Shown: one piece after another, positions 29,201-40,307 of the stretch
Layout: each line of letters starts with the position of its first letter
How positions within the stretch are numbered: the stretch's first letter is position 1
From: Paulownia fortunei
Lineage: Eukaryota; Streptophyta; Magnoliopsida; Lamiales; Paulowniaceae
DNA length: 64,000 nucleotides
Reading direction: 5' to 3'
NCBI GenBank assembly: GCA_019321725.1
Contig: CM033121.1
Location: 4,464,001 to 4,528,000 of the forward strand
Translations under genes and position numbers: made by a program
Notes under the pieces: model-generated
Databases searched by the model: none
What the model was told of the DNA's origin: nothing
The model's input: only the letters and a program-made list of their open reading frames with translations

Positions 29201-31337
29201 TTATAGGAAAATCAATGAAAAGAAGTTCTAAAACACAAGTAATTTCTGGGAATTAACAGATTAAATACCCGTCAGCCAAAAGAATTTTTTATGAATAAGT
29301 TAATCAAGAAAGCAAGCATCAAAAAATCATTATAATTTATTATAATTTTACAACCAAAGCATATAACATTCGTCATTATTAATAAGAGTATCATTCATAT
29401 GCCGAGGACAAGGAGCATTTCCCATTCTTCAGTTATCCAAAACTATGAAGCATAATAACATGATACCCTATTAGTATCATGACCAATATAAAGATTTCAA
29501 GGAAAAATTATGATGTCGTCCAAGAAACATTGACAAAATAAATGGCGGTTAAATAACTTTTACCATGTTATGTTCTCTTAGTTGGATATTACCACAGTTG
29601 CATAATGCAAACAAAAACAGAATATGATATATGATGCTCAATTGTGGATGAAGGGCATATAGACACTGTTTGGAATGCAAAAGTGAATAGAATGCCTTTT
29701 TGAGACCATTGTATCCCTTTCACGGGACACCCATATTTAGCTGTATACGAGAGCCAGTTCTAAGGTTCAGACAGTCAACGAACCAGAAATTTTTAGATAG
29801 CAAAAGCACATTGATTCTTAATTTCTTGTTTCTTGCCCTTGTATACCAAATAGAGTACTTGGCTTTATGGAAATATGTGGAGGCCAGCAACATTAGTCAT
29901 GCTCCCAGAAACAAACTTCAGCTTTATGCTAGAAATTTAAGGAACCAAATAATTTGAACAGTGTTACTAGTTGAGCTTGATTCTCTTCTTCATAAGTAAA
30001 GTTTTAGGCAATATTACACTAAATGGGTGCAACAGTTTATCTTTGGCCGTCAACCTGCCCAAAAACTTTGACATGCCAAAAAAGAGCACCATCAAAACAT
30101 TTTATTCTCTTAAAAAAAACACAAATAAAAGATGAGTCCATTTAATTTAACAACTTCTTCATGCTTGTTCGAAATTCTGTTCTCCCATCAGGCTCTGTTT
30201 CCTTTAACTAACCAAGCTTCTGATATTCTTAAGTTCTTAAACTTGACTAAGAACAGATCTTTTTCTTTGTTAAAATGTTTACCCATCGCTGGGACTTTCA
30301 CATAACCAACACAATTGCAGTTGCGCCCTTTCCTCATCAAAATCGAATAATATCCTTAAAATCCCCCGAAACTATTTAAATTATGTCGGAGTCCATTTCA
30401 GTACCTTCATTCGCCGTTGTCCCATCAAGTACAAGTCTTTTATCTTCCCTCTATTTACAGCTATATATGTAATAGATCTCTCTCGATATAAGAACAACTT
30501 CTTCTCGTTCTACCCCTCCCTCTCATCCTCTTTAGAGAAAGAGTAACCACCCTGGCCTCATGAATACAATACCATACCATTAGAATTATGTCATTTTTCA
30601 CAACCAATCAAAAAAGACTTTCGATTAGCATCAGAACATTTTTCTCCCCAGTCCTTACACACGAATCCTTTTCCAGACTAACTTCATTTATTTCTCAACA
30701 TCACTGGTATTACGTAGCACACCCAACATCCCCTTTTTCAAATTCTTCATGATGCATTAGCAGGAAATGCCATTGGCTGACTTGAGATGGGTTCCGCCAA
30801 GTGCACTATTACACAGATGCGAACTAACTTCTCTCAGTGGTAAAAATTGCCTAACATAATCTCAGAATCCAAGTAAAACAGGGCTATGAGAACTTCTAGG
30901 AACAGCTATATCAATTATTACTTAATTAAGTTATCAATCCTTCATTATTTTGTAAGTTAATCGATGACACCCCTAAAATTATACTCTCTTTCCCACCAAC
31001 TTCCAAATAAGTAGCAATTTGTACCATTAAAGCGTTAAAGAAATTCCTAAAAGAAAGATCAATAATCCTTATCCTAAGCAATAACCAAACATAAAAATAC
31101 TATTAACCTTACGAATCCACCTAAAACTACATTCGAGAGCGACATTTCCACACATTCAGCAAAACCCAATAAAAACTAACAAAATTGAAGCAGAATCGTC
31201 GCAATTACACACAATTTCCACACTTGATCCATTAACAGTCGACTGAAATACGAATAAACTGAAGAAACAAAAAAAATAAAAAGGAAACACAAACTCATCA
31301 CTAACCTCAGGCGGGTGCCGGAGGAGAAGGGATTCAT
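17264..31337 (-). CDS. AP1G: AP-1 complex subunit gamma (gamma-adaptin)
   Basis: This is the large subunit of the AP-1 adaptor, which recruits clathrin and cargo to trans-Golgi network and endosome membranes. Eighteen coding exons with GT-AG borders were read, in transcript order: 31337-31306, 28902-28600, 28378-28237, 26080-25907, 25790-25611, 25388-25234, 23858-23768, 23263-23100, 22505-22451, 21496-21374, 21278-21183, 20242-20115, 19767-19663, 19549-19296, 18858-18613, 18535-18354, 17862-17758 and 17359-17264. They sum to 877 codons (876 aa), the usual plant length. The protein starts [18 protein letters not shown]. The adaptin trunk (residues 25 to about 590) carries [20 protein letters not shown] and [18 protein letters not shown] Ser/Pro-rich hinge (about 600-750) has a clathrin-box-like LLDLL near residues 680-684 and several DLL repeats. 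The gamma-ear domain (about 755-876) ends [12 protein letters not shown]. All phases match, with no frameshift. The gene is intron-heavy, and introns 1 and 3 each exceed 2 kb. Confidence 0.97.
26081..28236 (-). other. Third intron of gamma-adaptin
   Basis: A 2.2 kb intron between the exon ending ...DPNVRKK and the one starting AALCTIR. It holds AT-rich sequence and several short unsupported open frames. No additional exon is needed to keep the reading frame. Confidence 0.8.
28903..31305 (-). other. First intron of gamma-adaptin
   Basis: This 2.4 kb intron follows a 32-nt coding part of exon 1 (donor AG|GTTAGT, acceptor CTAG|GGAC). No exon or recognisable transposon was found inside. A long first intron behind a tiny first coding exon is common in plant housekeeping genes and may hold enhancing elements, but nothing specific was identified. 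Confidence 0.75.
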
Positions 31338-31554
31338 GATTGGGTCAGTTTTGAAGCTACGAGATAGCTCTACCAGATCCAGCTTAATTCTTATCGAATT
31401 TCACTCGCACTAACAGTTCAACCGCCGCCGAAAAATTCCTGAACGAGTACGAGATCAGAAAAAAAGCGATGCAGAGATCTAGAGAAGGTGAAGATCAAAT
31501 TTTGGATCTGGAACTTGAGAAGGGAGAAAAAGAATGGCTGCTTTGATTTGGAGA

Positions 31555-31572
31555 ATTATATTATATAATAAT
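31555..31572 (-). promoter_or_regulatory. Candidate TATA-like element of gamma-adaptin
   Basis: On the minus strand ATTATATAATATAAT lies about 220-235 bp upstream of the ATG at 31337. This fits a start site near 31525 and a 5' leader of just under 200 nt. The call rests on position and composition only. Confidence 0.3.
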
Positions 31573-33680
31573 CAATTGAATTTAATCAATTTAATGGTGG
31601 GAAATTGTAATGTGAAGGAGAAGTGAAATTAGAGAGAGTGCCAATGCTAGAAATTTTTCTGGCATAGGAGGAGTCATCAGGTGTGATATGGTGTTGTCAG
31701 CCTAATTTTCTGATTGGATTGATTTTTTTATTTTTTAATTAAATATTTAAGGTTGGCAAGGGATTGATGAAATTAGTTTGATCCAAATTAATTAAAGTTT
31801 TCACATTAAATATTTTTTTCCTTTTGGATTCATTTTGATCTAATTTTAATTTGATTTTAGGATAAATAATATAAGGTTTATTGTAACAAGTAGAAACAAT
31901 TCTGAAAAAAAAAAAAAAGATTTGATGGTGATATAGATTACATAATACCATTATTCCAAGTGAGCATTATTTTTATTTATAAATTTATAAATTTAAATCA
32001 ATTCATGAATTGATCGTATAAATAAACATTTAAACACTTAAAGCCATTTAAAACTAAACTTGGTTTATTTTTGAAGGTACTTGGTAACAATTTTACATCC
32101 AATATCACAGGTTTCAAATCATAAAAGTTTAACAAATTAATTTTAAAAACACATATAAACCTAAATCTAAAAAAAAGTAGAAAAAAAAATAGATAATCCC
32201 CAACCAACCACCGCAGCCCTTAGTTCCAATATTGATCCTTTATCACCTCTTCATAACCCTCTTAATCCCAACCCTAGTTCCTATCCCCTACTTATTGAGC
32301 ACTATGTTGAACCCCCCTCTCTTCATTAACCTAGTATCCCCAAACTATCACCCCATCTGTCGATCTTAATATAAATCTATAGTCCTAAATGTTACTTCCA
32401 TAATTCCAATCTTACTAGTTAGTCCAAGTAGTTCTTAAATACCAACTTTTTGAGTCTTAACTCTTAATTACCTCACAGAGATAAGAGAATAATAAAGAGA
32501 AATAAGGAATGATGGATTAAGATAAAGATTTCAGAATTATCCATGGTCTCGCACTCCCATATATAATCGAGGGGTCTAATGTCACAATGGCTTTATAGAT
32601 CGACAGTTACAAAGGAATGAAGACAAAGTTTGATCTCCAACTTAAGAGAAGAGATAGCTCGACACGTAGTATAGGGATGAAGGATAAACAATATAGCGAG
32701 CATAATAAAACAAATAAATATATTGCATGTTCGTTGGTACACAAGGCAATAGAGGAAAAAATTAGTCAATGAGCCCAATAGCTACTAAGCTTTTACAACC
32801 TATGAATTAATAAGTTTGTAAGTATTCGAGAATTGTTTATTAGTTCAATCCATATGGATAGTTAGTTAAAATAGTGCAATAGTTGTCCAGTATGATACTA
32901 CTTTTTTAAAACTTTTGTATACATCGAGTTGTGAGTGTTATGGCTCGAACCCTACTACCCTGTACATGATTCGAGCGACTAAATTGAGGGTTAGGGTTCA
33001 TGTGGAGGCAAAGCGAGAGCTAACGTCATGGACGGATGGGTAGTGAAGGTGGAGGTCTTAGCATTGGGAAGGGAGGACTAGGGAGCCTATGTGGGAAAAG
33101 AGTAAAGGCAGGTGTTAGGTGAATTGTTGGGATGGTATTTGTCCTTATTTTCTAATTTTATGTTTTGATCAAATCTTTTGGCATGTCTTATTTGTGACTT
33201 GTCTATGTTCTATATTTTTATTTTGTTTTATAGTTTATGCAAAAAAACAAAATGGCATATACAAAGGATTACAAGATTTGAAAAATAAAAATAACATATA
33301 TAAAGGATCATAAATTTTGGTTGAAATATATAAGTCGGTTAATAATAAATATAAAACTAACCATAAATTCACATATTATTAAAATTTATATGACCAATAA
33401 ACATTTGTATATTGCTTAAAGACTCAACTATATGCTTTACCTAACTTTATTTATTATAATACTTCGATAAAATACAATGTGCTCTTTTTCAAAAGCATAA
33501 TATATATAACATTCATTAGATGCTACCACTCGACACAAATGCTCTATCATTTCTAAATAAAACTAAGGCAACATCTAAAGCACTACCAAAAGTTAAACCA
33601 GCCAAATTAGTCATTTGTCAAATCATAAAGTCATCATCATTAGGAAGCAAAAGTATTAAATACCAAATTTATTTTTAGGT
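31573..33680. other. Intergenic region between divergent gamma-adaptin and NHL gene 1
   Basis: No supported gene. The proximal few hundred bases are presumably gamma-adaptin promoter. About 32200-33120 is less AT-rich than its surroundings and looks like old non-coding or decayed transposon sequence, but no motif allows a family call. Confidence 0.45.
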
Positions 33681-34363
33681 AACTAGCATTTTGCACCCTC
33701 TAAATAAAGGCATTTGGTATTTTGCACCATAAAATTTGAAAAATACCATTTTACACCATTAAAATCCAAGTTTTTGGGCACTTCACATTATTCATTACTT
33801 TTGGGTGTAAGTTTCCATCAGAAACTCATTTTGACAAAAAAGTTAGGGGCATTTTCGTCTATTCAAATGATATTTTTACTTCACTGCATAAATAGAAAAC
33901 CCTATCATCTCATTTCACTCATACTTCAGCCATTTTCATTTGGGTACTTTGTATTGACTGCATTTCTTGATTATTGACTTCCTATAGATGTGCCCAATAG
34001 ATAATAAGAGGAAAATTTATCACCAAGCTGCTCTTAAAGTTGACAGAAATTTTAAGATAAGAAAAATAAGAGAGGAGGAGGAGATGTTTAAGATGAAAAC
34101 ATGGAAAGAAGCAATTGAGAATTGAGATAAGGGGAAAAGGGCTTCATGTATCAACATTGAAGGGAAAATCAAATGAAAAATACGAAAATACCCCTGGTCA
34201 AAATAAAATTTTGGTGGAAATTTCCACAGAAGAGTAATGACTGATAAAGGGTTCAAGGTGCCAAGGAATTTGGGTTTTAGCGGTGCAAAATGCTATTTTT
34301 CGAATTTTAGAATGCAAAGTGGCAAGTGCCTCTGTTTGGCGTGTACAAAATGAAAATTAGCCA
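33681..34363. mobile_element. Non-autonomous DNA transposon with about 100-bp terminal inverted repeats
   Basis: The left end (about 33681-33785) and right end (about 34255-34363) are imperfect reverse complements along their length. Left CTAGCATTTTGCACC..GGCATTTGGTATTTTGCACC pairs with the complement of GGTGCAAAATGCTATTTTTC..GGCAAGTGCCTCTGTTTGG. The roughly 470-bp core has no coding capacity. Long inverted ends around a short non-coding core suggest a Mutator-like or similar non-autonomous element. Target-site duplications could not be fixed by eye. The right end is only about 100 bp upstream of NHL gene 1's start codon, so the element overlaps its promoter. Confidence 0.65.
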
Positions 34364-34462
34364 CTATTTCCCATTGCCTTTTTACTTCACCTTCACTCCA
34401 TGATTTTACTACTGTGTAAGGCAAACCCCAGTCGGCGATCATTTCTCCCTTGCAGATCTACT

Positions 34463-35107
34463 ATGGCTTCTCCCATCTTTTCCTCCTGTCTCTTCCTTCT
34501 CTTCCTCCTTTTTCACCTAACCCCAGCTCAAGGTAAGAAAAAAGAGAAAAAAGTAGTAAAAAAAAATATATATATATTTATTCTTACGAAATTTGACACA
34601 ATTTTTTTTCTGTTCTTACATTTACAGCGGCAAGTGCAGGTGGGAAACTGATCTTTGAAGACGGCTACACAGTCAGCACAGTCCTTGAGGGGGACAAGTC
34701 AAACTTCAAAGTCAACCCTCACTCCATCCTCCATCAATCTCCGCCATCCGATCTCTTCATACTTCTCGACTCCGTTGCAAGCACTTTATATACTGTATCA
34801 CTGCCCACAACCTCCAACGGTGTGTACTTAGCAAAGATTTCTAATTGTTTTTATTATAATTGAACTACGGTTTCCTAGTTTTTTTTTTTGGGAAATTAGG
34901 GTTTCCTAGTTGATCAGCCTACTGGGAAAGAAATTGGGTTGAACGAAAGTGGGTGCTTTAAGGATTTGATTTTTATGGGTTTTTTGCACTCAATGAAATG
35001 TAATAAAGATACCCCTTGTTTTTTGCATTCATTTTTCCGGTTCATTATGTGGTTTTAGCTTTTTCGCCAACCAATAGAATGAAATACTTTTCGAGAGATT
35101 AGCGCGC

Positions 35108-35141
<34 letters not shown>

Positions 35142-37645
35142 CTCATCATCGGTTTCATGTTTCTGGTTTATCTGGGTATCCAAACACTTAAAACATGAAG
35201 GAAGTTGATGTTTATATAATGAGTATTTACTGGGATTTTTGTGTTGTAGAGACTGTGATAAAGAGGCTGGCAGGAAATGGTGAGCCTGGGTATCTGGATG
35301 GTGACTTGGGTTCTGCCATGTTTAATAAGCCAAGGAGTTTTGCAGTTGATTTCAATGGGAATGTATATGTCGCAGACCAGCGTAGCCATGCCATCAGGAA
35401 GGTCACCAAGTCAGGTAAATATATCAAACACATATTTAAACAGAAAAGACATACTTTCATCCATGTATACAAACATATACTGATGCAAGAGTTTTCAGAA
35501 GATTATATGAAATCCGGAATCAATTTGTAATTGCCAGGAGGAGGCAACTTGCTTAGAGTTTTACAATGACCCTTGCTGTGTACCGTGGTACCTGGAAGGA
35601 AGGTGTTAGCACCCGATTACAACAATGAAAAGAGAATGTGTACAGTACATCTTGGATATTTTGATGATGAAGAAAGATTTTTTTAAATTAGGGTTTAACG
35701 GTTGGTGGAGTTGAATGGTTGATGGAAAAAGTATGCATCGTAATGATTAGGGAAAGAACTAAGGAAATTCAAGGTTCAGTTTCTATTTTGGCACATATAT
35801 GGGATGTACAATAAATGAATGGGAAAATGTATGTTGAAATTGTTAGGCGAATTTGCTTGACATTCACTTTCAAGTATCTGGAATTAACTAGGCTGAATTT
35901 CTCATTCTACCTTTTTTTCTGGATGCACTAGAGGGCATAATGAAGTATTGGCATTTTTCTAGGAAAAGGTTGTTTACAGCCTCAACCTAATTGTTAAAAA
36001 GTGCTGTTTTCCACATGACATCAAGAGCATTTGGCATAGGATAATTGTCTTACAAGTATTGGACGCCTTACTTATTGTATTTATATATTGATATTTAAAC
36101 TGAAAATAATAGTATTAAAAAGTGAGTTAACTAAGCTAAAATAGCTGTAATTGGTGTATATTTAGTCAACAGATGTTTCTCCAGTTATTATCTTGCTGTT
36201 TAATGGTATATTGATTTCTAATAGTGGCGAATGTTCTGTACTTGCAAAAATGCTTCATTAACTACTCATGCATTGGACTTGAGCCACATTTTCTGGGAGC
36301 ATGAGCTTGTCTGTCAAGAGAAGATGTTTTACTCATATGCTTGTTGCTGTGTCTTGTTCTCAAGTATACAACAAGGATCATTATGTTCTAAATAATTTCC
36401 AACTTTTTTCCTGCTGCACTATAATAAATATTTTCCTTGCAAGTCATGTTCACTTCTTTTTCTTGATTGATAGGTGTGACCACAATTGCTGGAGGTTCAC
36501 AAAAAGCTGGCCGTTCAGATGGACCTGGACGTGATGCATCATTTTCAGATGATTTTGAGTTGACATTCATTCCCCAAAGATGTGCTTTGATGATCTCTGA
36601 CCATAGTAGCAGATTAGTCCGTCAAATAAATCTAAAAGCAGCAGATTGTACAAGGCATTCTGGGTCTGGTAAAAATTGGAACTTATTTGTAGGAGAATTT
36701 TGCTTAATTTCTATATAATTGCTGCTGAAAGGGCATGAATGATGAAAAAGTTGTCCGATTCTTGTTTTTGTGTTGTAATTACATAATTAAAGTATGTGCA
36801 TTTTCAAAATGGTCTTAATGATTTGCTAACGTATAAAGGCTTTAACTTTCATGTTTTTGAGAGTGCAGCGAAAATGAACTGTCCTTGTGTTTGTCTTAAG
36901 GTATTGATCTTGCTTATGAAGAATAACATCTACTTCTCTATCTTATGCAGTTCTGGGAACCACCTCTGCCTGGCTTCTGGGTTTGGGACTTTCTGGCTTA
37001 CTCGGCCTAATCGTTGGTTTTGTGATTCGTCCATATGTTTTTCCATATGTAAGTGTGCCTTGTATGTATTGCCAGATATGTAGCATGAATAACCACCATT
37101 GCCTAACAATACTTTGTAGACAGGAAGGTTTCAAACCTCTTCACTCCAGCTGGACATGGACACGTTGCCTAATGAGTCTGGAGAGACAAATAGTGATGCT
37201 TTGCTCCGACATCAAAAGCGTAATTGTTAAATCAACCATATATTCACTTTTTCAGCAGATCATTATGTTGAGCCTCTCTCAATTGTCTCTCATGTTTAGA
37301 CCTATGATGGTGGAATCTCGTACTTCCTGTGAAAAATCAGTATCTTTGTTGGACTTGGATGAAGTATGTAGTAGCAGTAGTGGTAGTAGTAATATAGTCA
37401 TCTCACCAGGGGTAGATGATGAATTAAAGGATTTGCTCGCTTTTGGAGGGCCGATCTTACCTGTGAATGCTAATGAAACAGTGGAGCAAGAAGAGGAAAG
37501 AGAAAGCACTGATATTTCCTCAGATGAGCACAAAAAGATAGATGGTATGATACTAGCAAATTTCGTGAACTTTGAAAAGCAAGCTCCTAGAGTTTGTTCC
37601 CCCGAGTCTCTAGAGTGCAGCTTGGGCTTGGTCAAGCGGAGATGA
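34463..37645 (+). CDS. NHL-repeat membrane protein 1
   Basis: Six exons: 34463-34532, 34628-34819, 35250-35414, 36474-36668, 36951-37048 and 37124-37645, in frame and giving 413 aa. A hydrophobic signal peptide (MASPIFSSCLFLLFLLFHL) is followed by NHL beta-propeller-type repeats in exons 3 and 4, recognisable by FNKPRSFAVDFNGNVYVAD, HAIRKVT and GVTTIAGGSQKAGRSDGPG. A single membrane segment encoded by exon 5 (about residues 208-233, SAWLLGLGLSGLLGLIVGFV) and a C-terminal tail of 174 codons complete it. This predicts a secretory-pathway type I membrane protein with the NHL part in the lumen or outside the cell (inference). An in-frame ATG at 34400 would add 21 residues before the signal peptide, and 34463 is preferred because it places the hydrophobic stretch at the N terminus. 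NHL repeats usually bind proteins. The function of this plant subfamily is not known to me. Confidence 0.9.
35108..35141. repeat. Compound microsatellite (GT)n(GA)n in NHL gene 1 intron 2
   Basis: GT repeats run directly into GA repeats about 110 bp before exon 3. It is the same composite type as the tracts at 11333 and 47229. Confidence 0.9.
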
Positions 37646-38655
37646 AATATGCTTTCTGGCTTTCGGCATTTTCGTTTCCTGCTTGCTGCATCTTTGTAGT
37701 AAATATTTAAGTATCCTATAACCATGTAATGACTATTATTGGTACTTGTCTATATCTCCCTGGAACATATGAGCTCCAAATGGACAGGACTCGAGTAATT
37801 AATTAATTTGCGTTATTCTATTTTATCTCATTTTAAGTAGTACAAAGATATCTTTTTATCGAAAGTCTTAATCAGAAATAGAACTGTAATGCAGAATATT
37901 GCAAGGAAAAAATTTCTTTCAGGACATCCTCCATTAGTAGTAGAAAAGTTAGGAATATACTTGTAGATAAAAGTGGTAATAGTACTGTTCTCTATTATCA
38001 ATTGTCTTATAGAGATTTATAACAGCTGAAGCTTTTGTTTGTTCCCTTTGGTTTTTCTAAATTTGAAAGTGATGGATTAGGTGGCCGTGTGCAGTGACAA
38101 TTTTGTGGGGCTAGGTGGGACCCCCCCTCCTCCTTCTCTCTCTATATATGTATATATATCTATAGTACGTATATAAATTGTGATCTTATATCATATATGT
38201 GCCACGTTTCTTAGTTTGATGATTTTCTACTGTATCTTGAAAGCTAATTAGCATATTCAATAGAATGTTACTTAAACTGGTAGCGAATTTGTGACTTGTT
38301 GAGTATTGAAAACCATGCTACCATTATCACTAGTAGTGAATAATTTTATTTTCAGGTTTAGAGAAGTAATAACTTAATCATTCATAAAATTGCAAATCTT
38401 TCTATGTTCTAATTTATTAGTGTGATTTTAGAAGTTTATTTCCTATTTTCATATCATAGGCTTTGAATTATTTAAAAATGTAACTTTATTCTGTAAATTT
38501 TTAATGTGCAATTTTATTATGCAATATGATAAACAGCGAGTGAAATATCTAGCTATAAAAAGGCCAACTACAATTAATACTTTTTAATGAAAAAAGGTTC
38601 AACATCCCAACCAAAAATTGAAGTATTATTTAAAACTTATATCAAGAGCTTATAG

Positions 38656-39156
38656 CCTTGTATGGTTTTATTTTTGTTTTTATATTCGTTTTCAATGTTT
38701 TCAAATGTATTTTTATTTTTTGCATTAGCTTTTTTGAAAATAAAAATATGTTTGAATATAGTTTAGAAATATTGACTTAATTAGATCGAAAAAAATATTT
38801 TAGTGTATGAGTAAAAATTAATGGGTCCAATTATTTTGTTTTTTATGTTTCATCAGTCAAATTATGTTGGATTGAAAAATTATTATTTAATTTATTATGA
38901 AGAAAGGTAAATTATTTTTTAATTAATTAATAAATTTTAAATTTTAATCATCTTAAAATTAATAAAATATCATATTAAATATTAATAATATGAGTCCTAC
39001 ACTAAATAAGGTATTTAGGTTTGAAATTGATGGTTATATGTATGAAAATAGAAACAAATGGTGTTTTTGTTAAAAAAATAATAAAACAAATATATTGCCA
39101 TTGTTTTAAATAATAGAAAAGGCGAAACTAAATTACGAAAATCAAACCATACAAGG
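38656..39156. mobile_element. MITE of about 500 bp with terminal inverted repeats
   Basis: The left end CCTTGTATGGTTTTATTTT (from 38656) and the reverse complement of the right end (CCTTGTATGGTTTGATTTT, ending 39156) differ at one position over about 19 bp. The ATAG/CTAT flanks extend the symmetry, so the borders could lie a few bases further out. The interior is AT-rich with no coding capacity. Size and structure fit a non-autonomous DNA transposon. The superfamily is undecided; a short TTA-like target duplication of PIF/Harbinger type is possible. Confidence 0.65.
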
Positions 39157-39254
39157 ACTATGATTTTCCCCAAATTCTATGCTTGCATTCTACACTCCAA
39201 CTTCAAGAAATAATTTGGACTAGGCCAACTACACGGTCCAAATGGATTCATCTC

Positions 39255-39283
39255 TATTATTATTATTATTATTATTATTATTT
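39255..39283. repeat. Microsatellite (ATT)n
   Basis: About nine perfect ATT units lie just after the MITE. Confidence 0.9.
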
Positions 39284-39411
39284 TGGTTTCCTACAAGATT
39301 TTTAGGTTGTATTTAGAGAAGATTTAGATTTGAGAAAAGAATTTGAGATTTGGAATTTTCAATAACTACTATAATAATGAAAAAATAATTTAAAGTGGAC
39401 GTAAAATATTT

Positions 39412-39539
39412 GAAGTTTATTTTATATTGAAATTATCCCAACAAAATTAATAAATTTGTTAGTTATTATGAATTTGAAGTTTATTTTATATTAAAATTAT
39501 CCCAACAAAATCAACAAATTTATTAATTATAATGAATTC
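39412..39539. repeat. 64-bp tandem duplication
   Basis: Two adjacent copies begin GAAGTTTATTTTATATT, at 39412 and 39476. They share ATTATCCCAACAAAAT and end near TATGAATTT / AATGAATTC. The copies differ at several positions, so the duplication is not recent. Confidence 0.8.
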
Positions 39540-40307
39540 GAAATCCATAATTCCTAATTTTTTTAATCCAAAGGCAATTTGTTATGTATCCATTTCCAAA
39601 ATAGATAGCCGAAACCAGATCATGATTTCTCTAACATTAGCCAGCTCCCAATTATTCACCGACCGTTACTTGGTCACGTGCATACGTGCCTCGGATCCTC
39701 ATTTTGGGACAATAGTACACTCATCCAAAATAAACAAAACAAATGTGCACAACAACATGAAATATATGAAATCTGCAGACATTCTTACACAATAATTTAA
39801 TACATGAATGTCTGTATCTGCTGTACAAGGCTGTACAATGTAGCTCCGATTCATATATATATTTTTTCTTTATATATAAGCAATATCAAATTATTTAGCG
39901 ACATTGGATCTGCAGACCTTGAACAAGTTGAGTTAAAAAAACAAAGGTTTTTGTCTTTGGCTAAGGAGTTTCTGGGAAGCAGTGACTGCAGCAAATGTAT
40001 TCAACATGGAAAAGTGGGAAAAAAACAATAAATAAATCAAGAAATATTGAGCTAATAAGAGAGCTGAGAGGGAAATTCAGTTTGTTTCTGTCCATTTTCA
40101 CAGGACTGGTGACATTTTATCTCAACAGCGACAATAGATATAGCTATCAAGGTAAACTTGGCACTATCCTACTCCCATAAACAGATTCCCAATCTCCAAA
40201 GATGCACTAATACTATAATTTGCACCTAGCTATACCCCAAACTTCTGAATTTAAGCCATCAACAAGTAATCTTGAGAAGTTAAAGAACGGTTTGTATGCA
40301 TAAATGA

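Larger units (their letters stand above)
37646..40307. other. Intergenic region between the convergent NHL genes
   Basis: No coding feature was found. It presumably holds both 3' UTRs, the MITE at 38656-39156, an (ATT)n microsatellite at about 39255-39283 and a 64-bp tandem duplication at 39412-39539. No exon fits the short plus-strand frames near 39532-40180. Confidence 0.6.

Noticed and set aside
37120..37233. Alternative NHL gene 1 ending (…RHQKRNC) from the earlier acceptor AG
   Set aside because: Not chosen as the main form because the later acceptor gives the longer tail with LSLSQLSLMFR, which I recall as conserved in this family. It is kept as a possible splice variant.
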